Of a stretch of 64,000 bases of DNA, positions 21,437-29,536 are shown in pieces. A program made the translations under genes and the position numbers. The stretch's first letter is position 1. Each line of letters starts with the position of its first letter. The notes beneath the pieces were generated by a model. The model was not told the origin of the DNA and searched no databases. It was given only the letters and a program-made list of their open reading frames with translations. The stretch is from Oleisolibacter albus (GTDB lineage: Bacteria; Pseudomonadota; Alphaproteobacteria; Azospirillales; Azospirillaceae): the NCBI RefSeq assembly GCF_003336875.1, contig NZ_QGNJ01000007.1:62001-126000 (forward strand), written 5' to 3'.

Positions 21437-22702
21437 ATGCCCAGGATGGGTCACACCCTTTCCCTTCTGCTGCGGTCCGCCGCCGTGATCGGTGTGCTGG
21501 CGGCGACACCGGCCATGGCCGAACCCACGGTCGAAGTGCTGCACTTCTGGACCTCGGGCGGCGAGAGCCGTGCGGTGAACGTGCTGCGCCAGGACTTCGA
21601 GAAGGCCGGCGGCAAGTGGATCGACGCGCCGGTGGCCGGCGGCGGCGGTGATGCCGCCAGCACGGTGCTGCGCTCCCGCGTGCTGGCCGGCGATGCCCCG
21701 AACGCGGTGCAGCTGAAGGGACCGAGCATCAAGGAATGGGCCGAGCAGGGCGTGCTGGCCCCGCTGGACAGTGTGGCCAAGGCCGAGAACTGGGACCAGC
21801 TGGTGCCGCCGCAGTTGCAGCAGGTCATCAAGAGCGACGGCCATTATGTGGCCGTTCCCGTGAACATCCATCGCGTCAACTGGCTGTGGTCGAATCCCGC
21901 CGCCCTGGCCAAGGTCGGCGCCCAGCCGCCCAAGACCTGGGAGGAATTCAACGCCGTCGCCACCAAGCTGAAGGCCGCCGGCATCGTCCCGCTGGCCCAT
22001 GGCGGCCAGCCCTGGCAGGATGCCACCATCTTTGAAACGGTGGTGCTGGGCCTGGGCGGGTCCGAGTTCTACAAGAAGGCACTGGTCGATCTGGATGAGA
22101 AAGCCCTGACCTCCGACACCATGGTCAAGGTGTTCGACCAGATGCGGACCATCCGCGGCTTCGTCGACAATGGCTTTTCCAACCGAGAATGGAATCTGGC
22201 CACGGCCATGGTCATGAAGGGCGATGCCGCCATGCAGATCATGGGCGACTGGGCCAAGGGCGAGCTGGTGGCCGCCGGCAAGGTGCCGGGCAAGGACGTG
22301 CTCTGCACCACCACGCCGGGCAGCGACGGCTTCCTGCTGAATTCCGACAGCTTCGTCATGTTCACGGCGAAGGACAAGGACCGCACCGCCGGACAGATGC
22401 TGCTGGCCAAGCTGATGCTGGGCGAGAAGTTCCAGCACGAGTTCAATCTGACCAAGGGCTCCATCCCCGCCCGCATGACCCTGCCCATGGACGGATTCGA
22501 CGCCTGCGCCCAGAAATCGTCCCAGGATCTGAAGCAGGCCATCGGCGCCAAGACACTGATGCCGAGCATGGCCCATGAGATGGCGGTGCCGGGCTCTGTC
22601 CGGGGCGCCTTCCTGGACGTGGTCACGGCGCATTTCAACAGCGACATGTCCTCGAAGGACGCGGTGAAGCGGCTGGCCGAAGCGGTGACGCTGGCCCGGT
22701 AA
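21437..22702 (+). CDS. Sugar ABC transporter periplasmic binding protein (glucose GtsA/GlcE type)
   Basis: This 421-residue protein has a signal peptide (MPRMGHTLSLLLRSAAVIGV, cleaved after AMA). The mature part begins EPTVEVLHFWTSGGESRAVN, and VPVNIHRVNWLWSNP and MVMKGDAAMQIMGDWAKGE are typical of the glucose/mannose-binding GtsA-like group of family 1 solute-binding proteins. GGGAGG lies seven bases before ATG 21437; the frame opens at 21377 but has no signal peptide there. It is the first gene of a rightward operon (two permeases and an ATPase follow). Substrate assignment to glucose is by family resemblance and by the ROK sugar kinase downstream. Confidence 0.9.
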   Translation: MPRMGHTLSLLLRSAAVIGVLAATPAMAEPTVEVLHFWTSGGESRAVNVLRQDFEKAGGKWIDAPVAGGGGDAASTVLRSRVLAGDAPNAVQLKGPSIKEWAEQGVLAPLDSVAKAENWDQLVPPQLQQVIKSDGHYVAVPVNIHRVNWLWSNPAALAKVGAQPPKTWEEFNAVATKLKAAGIVPLAHGGQPWQDATIFETVVLGLGGSEFYKKALVDLDEKALTSDTMVKVFDQMRTIRGFVDNGFSNREWNLATAMVMKGDAAMQIMGDWAKGELVAAGKVPGKDVLCTTTPGSDGFLLNSDSFVMFTAKDKDRTAGQMLLAKLMLGEKFQHEFNLTKGSIPARMTLPMDGFDACAQKSSQDLKQAIGAKTLMPSMAHEMAVPGSVRGAFLDVVTAHFNSDMSSKDAVKRLAEAVTLAR

Positions 22703-22716
22703 CGTCTGAGGAGACC

Positions 22717-22744
22717 GGGGTGGCGACGGAAGAATCGCCACCCC
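22717..22744 (+). repeat. Intercistronic stem-loop between binding-protein and permease genes
   Basis: A perfect 10-bp inverted repeat (GGGGTGGCGA / TCGCCACCCC, 8-base loop) begins 14 bases after the binding-protein stop. Similar hairpins after periplasmic binding-protein genes protect the upstream mRNA and lower expression of the permeases. It also buries a GTG at 22720, arguing against that codon as the permease start. Confidence 0.7.
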
Positions 22745-22767
22745 GTGAGGGCAAGGGACAAGAGGTC

Positions 22768-23751
22768 ATGGTGCAACAGACGATGCCGGAGCCGGCGGCG
22801 CCGGCCGTGCCGGCGCTGTCGACACCGCCGGCGGTGTCCACGGTCAGGGCAGTCCCCGATGGCGACCGCCGCCTGGCCGACAGCGTACAGCGCCACCTGT
22901 CGAAGCTGGTGGTGGCCCCGAGCTTCGCCGCGGTACTGCTGTTCGTCTACGGGTTCATCCTGTGGACGGCCTATATCAGCTTCACCAGGTCGCGCATGCT
23001 GCCGGTCTACGGCTTCGACGGCATCGACGCCTATGTGCGTCTGTGGTCGATGACACGCTGGAACGTGGCCATCGGCAATCTGCTGCTGTTCGGCAGCCTG
23101 TTCATCCTGATCAGCCTGATGCTGGGGATCATTCTGGCCGTGCTGCTGGACCAGCGGGTCCGGGCCGAGGGGGCGCTGCGCACCATCTATCTGTATCCCA
23201 TGGCGCTGAGCTTCATCGTCACCGGCACCGCCTGGAAATGGATCCTGAATCCGGATATCGGCATCCAGGCCTTCGTCCGCGGCCTGGGCTTCGAGACATT
23301 CCGGTTCGACTGGATCATCAACGACCAGATGGCGGTCTATACGCTGGTGATCGCCGGTGTCTGGCAGGCCAGCGGCTTCGTCATGGCGCTGTTCCTGGCA
23401 GCACTGCGCGGCGTGGACCAGGAGATCGTCAAGGCCGCCTATCTGGACGGCGCCAGCCTGCCCCGCATCTACTGGGGCATCGTTCTGCCGTCGATCCGGC
23501 CGGTGTTCCTGTCGGCCATCGTCATCCTGGCGCATCTGGCCATCAAGAGCTTCGATCTGGTGGTGGCGCTGACCGGCGGCGGCCCCGGCTATGCCTCGGA
23601 CCTGCCGGCCACCTTCATGTACGAGATGACCTTCCGCCGCAACCAGATCGCCATCGGCGCCGCCAGCGCCATGATGATGCTGGCCACGGTCATGGCCGTC
23701 ATCGTGCCCTATCTCTATTCCGAGCTGAGGGGAGGCCGCCGTGTCCAGTAG
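22768..23751 (+). CDS. Sugar ABC permease (GtsB type)
   Basis: This is a 327-residue CUT1 permease with about six helices (APSFAAVLLFVYGFILWTAY is the first) and EAA motif EIVKAAYLDGASLPRIYWGI. An in-frame GTG at 22720 lies inside a hairpin stem, so ATG 22768, preceded by AAGAGG, is preferred; the extra 16 residues would not change the fold. The stop overlaps the GTG of the next permease gene (23741), indicating coupled translation. It forms the channel with the protein at 23741-24631. Confidence 0.9.
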   Translation: MVQQTMPEPAAPAVPALSTPPAVSTVRAVPDGDRRLADSVQRHLSKLVVAPSFAAVLLFVYGFILWTAYISFTRSRMLPVYGFDGIDAYVRLWSMTRWNVAIGNLLLFGSLFILISLMLGIILAVLLDQRVRAEGALRTIYLYPMALSFIVTGTAWKWILNPDIGIQAFVRGLGFETFRFDWIINDQMAVYTLVIAGVWQASGFVMALFLAALRGVDQEIVKAAYLDGASLPRIYWGIVLPSIRPVFLSAIVILAHLAIKSFDLVVALTGGGPGYASDLPATFMYEMTFRRNQIAIGAASAMMMLATVMAVIVPYLYSELRGGRRVQ

Positions 23752-24631
23752 CCTGTCGGCCCTGCCGCGTACCCACACGCCGGGCGCCCGCGCCTTGCGC
23801 ATCGGCCTGTATCTGATGCTGGCGCTGTTCGCCCTCTATTATATCACCCCGCTGCTGGTGCTGGTCGCCACCGCGTTCAAGACGCCGGACGAGATCCGCA
23901 CGGGATCGCTGCTGTCGCTGCCGCTGGCGCCGACACTGGATGCCTGGCGCACGGCCTGGAACCAGGCCTGCATCGGTGCCGACTGCCGCGGGCTGGCACC
24001 CTATTTCTGGAACTCCGTCGCCATCGCCGTGCCGGGGGTGCTGCTGTCCACGGCGCTGGGCGCGCTGAACGGCTTCGCCCTGACCAAGTTCCGCTTCCGC
24101 GGCGCCAACGTCGTGTTCGGACTGATGCTGTTCGGCAGCTTCCTGCCGTTCCAGCTGGTGCTGCTGCCCATGGCGCAGACGCTGGGCTTTCTCGGCATGG
24201 CGGGCACGACCCAGGGGCTGGTGCTGGTGCATGTGGTCTATGGCCTGGCCTTCACCACCCTGTTCTTCCGCAACTACTATGTCAGCCTGCCCGATGAACT
24301 GGTGAAAGCCGCCATCATCGATGGCGCCGGCTTCGTGCAGATCTTCACCCGCATCATCCTGCCGATGTCGCCGCCCATCATCGTGGTCACGGTGATCTGG
24401 CAGTTCACCCAGATCTGGAATGACTTCCTGTTCGGCGCCAGCTTCGCCGCCGGCGGAGCCCAGCCCATCACCGTGGCGCTGAACAACCTGGTCAACACCA
24501 CCACCGGCGTGAAGCAGTACAATGTGGACATGGCGGGCGCCCTGATCGCCGGCCTGCCCACGCTGATCGTGTATGTGCTCGCCGGCCGCTACTTCATCCG
24601 CGGCCTCACGGCCGGGTCCGTCAAAGGGTAA
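23741..24631 (+). CDS. Sugar ABC permease (GtsC type)
   Basis: This 296-residue permease starts at GTG 23741, overlapping the previous gene by 11 bases with GGGGAGG upstream. It has about six helices ([20 protein letters not shown] is the first) and EAA motif [20 protein letters not shown], and ends GLTAGSVKG like other MalG-type subunits. It partners the GtsB-type permease and the ATPase at 24636. Confidence 0.92.
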   Translation: MSSSLSALPRTHTPGARALRIGLYLMLALFALYYITPLLVLVATAFKTPDEIRTGSLLSLPLAPTLDAWRTAWNQACIGADCRGLAPYFWNSVAIAVPGVLLSTALGALNGFALTKFRFRGANVVFGLMLFGSFLPFQLVLLPMAQTLGFLGMAGTTQGLVLVHVVYGLAFTTLFFRNYYVSLPDELVKAAIIDGAGFVQIFTRIILPMSPPIIVVTVIWQFTQIWNDFLFGASFAAGGAQPITVALNNLVNTTTGVKQYNVDMAGALIAGLPTLIVYVLAGRYFIRGLTAGSVKG

Positions 24632-24635
24632 TGCC

Positions 24636-25766
24636 ATGGCCACGCTGACCATCGACCGCGTCCGCAAGCGCTATCATCATCAGGAGGTGCTGAAAGGCAT
24701 CGACCTGGACCTCAATGACGGTGAATTCCTGGTGCTGCTGGGACCATCCGGCTGCGGCAAGTCCACCCTGCTGAACCTGATCGCAGGCCTGGACGAGATC
24801 ACCGACGGGGAGATCCGCATCGACGGGCGCGTCGTCAACGGGGTTCATCCCAAGGACCGCGACATCGCCATGGTGTTCCAGTCCTACGCGCTCTATCCCA
24901 CCATGTCCGTGGCCCGGAACATCGGGTTCGGGCTGGAGATGCGCAAGGTGCCCAAGGCCGAGCGCGAGGCCGCCGTGCGCAAGGTGGCGGCCCTGCTGCA
25001 GATCGAACATCTGCTGGAGCGCAAGCCGGCGCAGCTGTCCGGCGGCCAGCGTCAGCGCGTGGCCATGGGCCGGGCCCTGGTGCGCGATCCCAAGGTGTTC
25101 CTGTTCGACGAGCCGCTGTCGAACCTGGATGCCCGCCTGCGCATCGACATGCGCACCGAGATCAAGAAGCTGCATCAGCGGCTGGGTTCCACCATCGTCT
25201 ATGTCACCCACGACCAGATCGAGGCCATGACCCTGGCGACCCGCATCGCCATCATGAAGGAGGGCGTGGTGCAGCAGTTCGCCCCGCCGCAGGAGATCTA
25301 TGAACGACCGGCCAACATGTATGTGGCCGGCTTCGTCGGCTCCCCGCCCATGAACTTCCTGCCGGCCGTGGTTGCGGTGGAGAAGGACCGGCTGGGCCTG
25401 TTCGTGAAGTGCGAGGCCCATGGCGCCTGGTCGGACGTGTTCCTGCCGCTGCCGCCGCAGGTGCCGGTGCAGCTTGGTAACGGCTTGGCCGAGCATGTGG
25501 GACGTGAGGTGGTGCTGGGCCTGCGCCCCGAGCACATCACCCGCGCCGGCAGCGACCTGGCCTCCGGCCAGGTGGTGGTGGAGGCCAGCGTCGGCGTGCT
25601 GGAACCCACCGGCGCCGACACCCTGGCCTATATCGGCCTGGGCGGGCAGGACACGGTGGCCCGCGTCAAACCAGCCGACGCGCCACGCACCGGAGAGACG
25701 GCCAGCTTCGCCCTCGATTTGGGATCGGCCAGCCTGTTCGAGCCGAAGTCGGGCGCCCGGATCTGA
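24636..25766 (+). CDS. Carbohydrate ABC transporter ATPase (MalK/UgpC type)
   Basis: This 376-residue protein starts at ATG 24636, five bases after the permease stop. It has Walker [12 protein letters not shown], signature [17 protein letters not shown], Walker [15 protein letters not shown] and the switch His in [15 protein letters not shown], with the C-terminal regulatory domain ([12 protein letters not shown]) from about residue 240. It completes the glucose-type importer encoded at 21437-25766. A hairpin at 25797-25825 follows and probably ends this operon. Confidence 0.93.
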   Translation: MATLTIDRVRKRYHHQEVLKGIDLDLNDGEFLVLLGPSGCGKSTLLNLIAGLDEITDGEIRIDGRVVNGVHPKDRDIAMVFQSYALYPTMSVARNIGFGLEMRKVPKAEREAAVRKVAALLQIEHLLERKPAQLSGGQRQRVAMGRALVRDPKVFLFDEPLSNLDARLRIDMRTEIKKLHQRLGSTIVYVTHDQIEAMTLATRIAIMKEGVVQQFAPPQEIYERPANMYVAGFVGSPPMNFLPAVVAVEKDRLGLFVKCEAHGAWSDVFLPLPPQVPVQLGNGLAEHVGREVVLGLRPEHITRAGSDLASGQVVVEASVGVLEPTGADTLAYIGLGGQDTVARVKPADAPRTGETASFALDLGSASLFEPKSGARI

Positions 25767-25796
25767 TCGGTGCGCCCGCGATGGGGTAGTCCCGAT

Positions 25797-25825
25797 GCCC
25801 CCGGCCGGTGCAGATGGCCGGGGGC
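25797..25825 (+). terminator. Probable terminator or attenuator after the sugar importer operon
   Basis: A perfect 10-bp GC-rich stem (GCCCCCGGCC / GGCCGGGGGC, 9-base loop) lies 31 bases after the ATPase stop and 30 bases before the sulfotransferase start. There is no U-run, so partial termination or mRNA protection is as likely as full termination. Confidence 0.5.
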
Positions 25826-25854
25826 GGACTGGATATCTTGTCCAGGGGCAAGGA

Positions 25855-26631
25855 ATGCCCGTAGACCGGACCGGACATCGCTGTCCGCACCGGAGATGGT
25901 CCTTGCTCTACTACATGCATGTGCCCAAGACAGCCGGAACCAGTCTGCGCCTGCTGCTGGCCGAGAAGGTCTATGCCGGGCGGCTACGCGAGATCTATCT
26001 CGATTACGGCTATTGGAATGTGCCGGCGCTGCGTGCCCAGGTGGGCCGGGGCGATGTGCTGTACGGCCATTTCTCCTACGGCTTCCATGCCCTGCTGGGC
26101 GACACGGCGCCGCGCTATGTCACGGTGCTGCGCCATCCGGTGGAACGGGTGGTTTCGCTCTACTGGCATCACCACCGGCTGCCGCAGGCCCCCTTGCATG
26201 CCGCCATCCATGCCGAAGGGCTGGACATCGCCGGCTTCGTCGAGCGGCAACTGACCGAGGAGAGCAACAACCACATGGTGCGCATGCTGGCGGCGCGGTA
26301 CAGCCGTGGCCGCCGCTGGCGGGAGATCGCCGGCAACCGGCTGCACCGGGCGCTGACCGGGCGGCCGGTCCGCCCGTTGCGGACGCGGCTGCAACTGTAT
26401 CGGGCCCTGCGCAACCTGAAGCGCAGCTTCGCCTTCGTCGGCCGCACCGAGGATCTGGACGGGCTGCTGGATTTCATCGCCCATGACAGCGGCCTGGAGC
26501 GGTCCTGTCTGACGCTGGGCCATGAGAATGTGCAGCGCCCTGGCGGCTTCGTCCTGCGCGACCGTGACCGCCGCGCCATCGAGAACGCCAACGAGCTTGA
26601 TCTGGACCTGTACCAGCGCCTGTTCGGCTGA
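25855..26631 (+). CDS. Sulfotransferase-family protein
   Basis: This 258-residue protein carries both PAPS-binding signatures of Golgi-type sulfotransferase family 2: the 5'-phosphosulfate loop MHVPKTAGTSLRLLL near residue 21 and the 3'-phosphate motif VLRHPVERVVSLYW near residue 88. It would transfer sulfate from PAPS to a sugar or small molecule; the acceptor is unknown. AGGGG lies six bases before ATG 25855; a later ATG at 25915 would remove only the poorly conserved N-terminus. It is placed between the glucose-type importer and a ROK sugar kinase but separated from the importer by a hairpin, so it may be a later insertion. Confidence 0.82.
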   Translation: MPVDRTGHRCPHRRWSLLYYMHVPKTAGTSLRLLLAEKVYAGRLREIYLDYGYWNVPALRAQVGRGDVLYGHFSYGFHALLGDTAPRYVTVLRHPVERVVSLYWHHHRLPQAPLHAAIHAEGLDIAGFVERQLTEESNNHMVRMLAARYSRGRRWREIAGNRLHRALTGRPVRPLRTRLQLYRALRNLKRSFAFVGRTEDLDGLLDFIAHDSGLERSCLTLGHENVQRPGGFVLRDRDRRAIENANELDLDLYQRLFG

Positions 26632-26707
26632 GGCCCCGTCGCCATTGACGCCATCCACCGGCCTGTCGCTTGATGGCCTGGGCAACGGGAGCAGGAATGG
26701 CAGTGGC

Positions 26708-27613
26708 ATGATCCAGATCGGCATCGACTTCGGCGGCACCAAGATCGAAGCGGCGGCGCTGGACGCAGATGGCAACTTTCTCACCCGGGTGCGCGTACCC
26801 AGTCCCGGCGGCTATGACGCAGCGCTGACGCTGCTGCGCGATCTGGTGGCGCGGGTCGAGCAGGAGGTGGGAGCCAGCGGCAGCATCGGCATCGGCCTGC
26901 CCGGTTCGCCGTCGCCGCGCACCGGGCTGATGCGCAATGCCAATTCCACCTGGCTGAACGGACGGCCCTTCGCCCGCGACCTGGAAGCGGCGCTGGGCCG
27001 TCCGGTGCGGCTGGCCAACGACGCCAACTGTTTGGCCCTGTCGGAGGCCGTGGACGGCGCCGCCGCCGGCGCCCGCGTGGTCTTCGGCCTGATCCTGGGC
27101 ACGGGCTGCGGCGGCGGGCTGGTGGTGCATGGGCGGCTGGTGGAGGGCGCCAACGGCATCGGCGGCGAATGGGGCCATGTGCCCCTGCCCTGGCCGCGCG
27201 CCGACGAGATCCCCGGCCCGGCCTGCTGGTGCGGCCAGCACAACTGCCTGGAAACCTGGATCTCCGGCAGCGGCCTGCGCCGGGATTTCACCGCCGTCAC
27301 CGGGCGGACACTGAGCGGAGAGGAGATCGTGGCCGCAGCACGGGCCGGCGACGCCGAGGCCGCGGCCGCGCTGGACCGCTATATCGACCGGCTGGGCCGC
27401 GGCATGGCCATGCTGTGTACCATCGTGGACCCGGACGTGTTCGTGCTGGGCGGCGGCCTGTCCAACGTGGACGAGATCTATGCGCGCGTGCCGGCGGTAA
27501 TCGAACGCTATGTCTTTTCCGACCATTGGTCGGCGCGCATCGTCCCGGCGCGCTGGGGTGATTCCTCCGGCGTGCGCGGCGCCGCCCGCCTGTGGCAGGG
27601 AGAGGCGCTATAG
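26708..27613 (+). CDS. ROK-family sugar kinase (fructokinase/glucokinase type)
   Basis: This 301-residue kinase begins MIQIGIDFGGTKIEAAALD, the ATP-binding phosphate-1 motif of ROK proteins. The sugar-binding segment includes LANDANCLALSEAVDGA (catalytic Asp) and GIGGEWGHVPLPWP, and the ROK zinc site is seen in CWCGQHNCLETW. No DNA-binding domain is present, so it is an enzyme rather than a repressor. The zinc-site and GGEWGH forms resemble fructokinase (Mak) and glucokinases of ROK type. It would phosphorylate the sugar imported by the adjacent CUT1 system. The stop overlaps the convergent histidine-kinase gene by six bases. Confidence 0.92.
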   Translation: MIQIGIDFGGTKIEAAALDADGNFLTRVRVPSPGGYDAALTLLRDLVARVEQEVGASGSIGIGLPGSPSPRTGLMRNANSTWLNGRPFARDLEAALGRPVRLANDANCLALSEAVDGAAAGARVVFGLILGTGCGGGLVVHGRLVEGANGIGGEWGHVPLPWPRADEIPGPACWCGQHNCLETWISGSGLRRDFTAVTGRTLSGEEIVAAARAGDAEAAAALDRYIDRLGRGMAMLCTIVDPDVFVLGGGLSNVDEIYARVPAVIERYVFSDHWSARIVPARWGDSSGVRGAARLWQGEAL

Positions 27614-28660
27614 CACCCGCGGCAGCGTCACCCGCACGCGCAAGCCGCCTTCCAGCCTGTTCATCAGTTCCAGCCGGCCCTGGTGGGCGTCCACCACCGA
27701 CTTCACGATGGACAGGCCCAGGCCGGACCCGCCGGTGGAACGGTTGCGTGACGGATCGAGCCGGTAGAAGGGACGCAGCACCTTCTCCATCTCGGCCTCG
27801 GGAATGCCGGGGCCGTCGTCCAGCACCTCCACCACCACTTCGGCCGTGTCGGCGGACAGGCTGACGCGGGCGCGGCCCCCATAGTTCAGGGCATTCTCAA
27901 TAAGGTTGGCAAAGGCGCGACGCAGGCTGCGCGGCCGACCGCGCAGGCGGATCTGTGGCGGCGGCCCGAAGGTCAGCCGCCCGCCACCGCCACTGCCGAA
28001 CACGGTGCCGACGGGGTCGAAGCTCAGCGGCGGCGGGCCGTCGAAGCCGACCGGGCGGCCCATATCGGCATAATCCTCGCACAGGCTCTGCAACAGCGCG
28101 GTGAAGGCCAGCAGTTCCACCGGCTCGCGCGCCGCGTCATCCACCAGAAAGTCGAGGGAGACGGCCAGCATGGCCTCCATCTCCTCCAGATCCGCCAACA
28201 GCTTGTCACGCACCCCCTCGTCACGCACGAACTCCGCACGCAGGCGCATGCGCGTGGCCGGAGCCCTCATATCGTGGGAGATCGCGGCCAGAAGCTGCGT
28301 GCGCTCCTCCAGCAGCCGGGTGACGGCGGCGCGGTCGCGGTTGACGGCGGCGGCCAGGGCCGCCAGCTCCTCCGGTCCGTCGGTCGGCAGCGGGCGCGGC
28401 AGGATGCAGTCATCCTGCGGTTCCGCCGCCTCGGCCAGCCGCTCCACCGGGCCGGCCAGCAGGGCCGCCAGCCCGTAGGCAAGCGCCACCAGGGCGCCGG
28501 TCACGGCCAGCAGGGCCAGCACCACCTCGCCGCGCCCCGCCTCGGCCAGCCAGAGGTGCAGCAACCCGACGACCAGCAGCGACAGCAGAACCAGGCCGAC
28601 CTGGGTCAGCTCCAACCGGCTGCGGAAGCGGCCGGGCAACGGCAGGCGCCGGCGCGGCAT
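27608..28660 (-). CDS. Two-component sensor histidine kinase (EnvZ-like)
   Basis: This 350-residue inner-membrane kinase has two transmembrane helices (about residues 20-39 and 46-70) enclosing only a very short periplasmic loop, then a HAMP-like linker. The H-box is AAISHDMRAPATRMRLRAE (His129). The N-box is ANLIENALNYGG, with DDGPGIPEAEMEKVLRPF and GGSGLGLSIVKSVV as the G boxes. The tiny periplasmic part means it may sense membrane or intracellular cues. It starts two bases after the stop of the response regulator. Adjacency to the glucose importer recalls GtrS/GltR of Pseudomonas, but a large sensor domain is missing here, so that link is tentative. Confidence 0.9.
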   Translation of the reverse strand: MPRRRLPLPGRFRSRLELTQVGLVLLSLLVVGLLHLWLAEAGRGEVVLALLAVTGALVALAYGLAALLAGPVERLAEAAEPQDDCILPRPLPTDGPEELAALAAAVNRDRAAVTRLLEERTQLLAAISHDMRAPATRMRLRAEFVRDEGVRDKLLADLEEMEAMLAVSLDFLVDDAAREPVELLAFTALLQSLCEDYADMGRPVGFDGPPPLSFDPVGTVFGSGGGGRLTFGPPPQIRLRGRPRSLRRAFANLIENALNYGGRARVSLSADTAEVVVEVLDDGPGIPEAEMEKVLRPFYRLDPSRNRSTGGSGLGLSIVKSVVDAHQGRLELMNRLEGGLRVRVTLPRVL

Positions 28661-28661
28661 A

Positions 28662-29408
28662 TCAGGCCACCGCGCTGCCCGCGGCGCGGTCCTGCTCCTC
28701 CACCGGGGCCGAGAGCACATAACCGACGCCACGCACCGACTTGATCAGCTCGGTCGAGGCGCCGCCGGCTTCCAGCTTGCGGCGCAGCCGGCTGACCTGG
28801 ATATCGACCGAACGGTCGAAGGGGCCGGCCTCCGCCCCGCGGTGCAGTTCCAGCAGCTCCTCCCGCGCGACCACCTGCTGCGGCCGGCGCAGCAGGGCGC
28901 CGAGAATCCGGTATTCACCGCTGCTGAGATGGATCAGCGTGCCGTCGGGCGCCCGCAGCTCGCGCCGGCCCTCATCCAGGGTCCAGCCGTCGAACCCATA
29001 GGTCTTGGGCCGTGCTTCGGCCCTGGCCGTGCCAGACCGGCGCATGACGGCACGGATGCGCGCCAGCAGCTCGCGCGGGCTGAACGGCTTGACCACATAA
29101 TCGTCGGCCCCCAGCTCCAGCCCGACGATGCGGTCGGCTTCCCCGCGCATGGCGGTCAGCATGATGATGGGGACATTGGAGCGGGCCCGCAGCTGACGGC
29201 AGAGGGCGGTGCCGTCCTCCCCCGGCAACATGACATCCAGCACCACGGCATCCACCGGCCAGCGCGCCATCAGACGCGCCATCTCCGTGCCGTTGCCGGC
29301 CGTGGAGACGCGGAACCCATGCTCCAGCAGAAAGGCGTGGAGCAGTTCGCAGAGGTCGGGGTCGTCGTCGACGACCAGGATGTGTCGTTGCGCTTCCATG
29401 CCGCCCAT
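28662..29408 (-). CDS. OmpR-family response regulator
   Basis: This 248-residue regulator has a receiver domain at residues 9-125 (acidic pocket VDDD, phospho-acceptor Asp58 in VVLDVMLPGEDG, LTA switch Thr and VVKPFSPREL conserved Lys). A C-terminal winged helix follows (LSSGEYRILGALLRRPQQVV, RSVDIQVSRLRRKLE, SVRGVGYVL). ATG 29408 is chosen because a GCGGGA tract precedes it; the frame opens at a TTG (29435) and an ATG at 29399 is also possible. It is the upstream gene of a two-gene operon with the EnvZ-like kinase. Targets are unknown; the neighbouring sugar importer is a candidate. Confidence 0.92.
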   Translation of the reverse strand: MGGMEAQRHILVVDDDPDLCELLHAFLLEHGFRVSTAGNGTEMARLMARWPVDAVVLDVMLPGEDGTALCRQLRARSNVPIIMLTAMRGEADRIVGLELGADDYVVKPFSPRELLARIRAVMRRSGTARAEARPKTYGFDGWTLDEGRRELRAPDGTLIHLSSGEYRILGALLRRPQQVVAREELLELHRGAEAGPFDRSVDIQVSRLRRKLEAGGASTELIKSVRGVGYVLSAPVEEQDRAAGSAVA

Positions 29409-29480
29409 GTCATCCCGCCGGAGCCCGTCCGACAACCGGATGATGGAGATAGCCCGAAAGGTCCGGCCCGGTAAAGAGAA

Positions 29481-29511
29481 AGCCCCGCCGGTCGGGCCGA
29501 CCGGCGGGGCT
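29481..29511 (-). terminator. Rho-independent terminator after the TonB receptor gene
   Basis: A perfect 15-bp GC-rich stem (starting AGCCCCGCCGGTCGG) followed on the minus strand by TTTCTCTTT lies just beyond the receptor stop at 29537. Confidence 0.92.
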
Positions 29512-29536
29512 TCAGCAATAAAACCAGCGGAGATGC

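Noticed and set aside
22720-22768. GTG 22720 as start of the GtsB-type permease
   Set aside because: The codon lies in the stem of a strong hairpin; ATG 22768 has its own purine-rich site and gives a normal-length permease.
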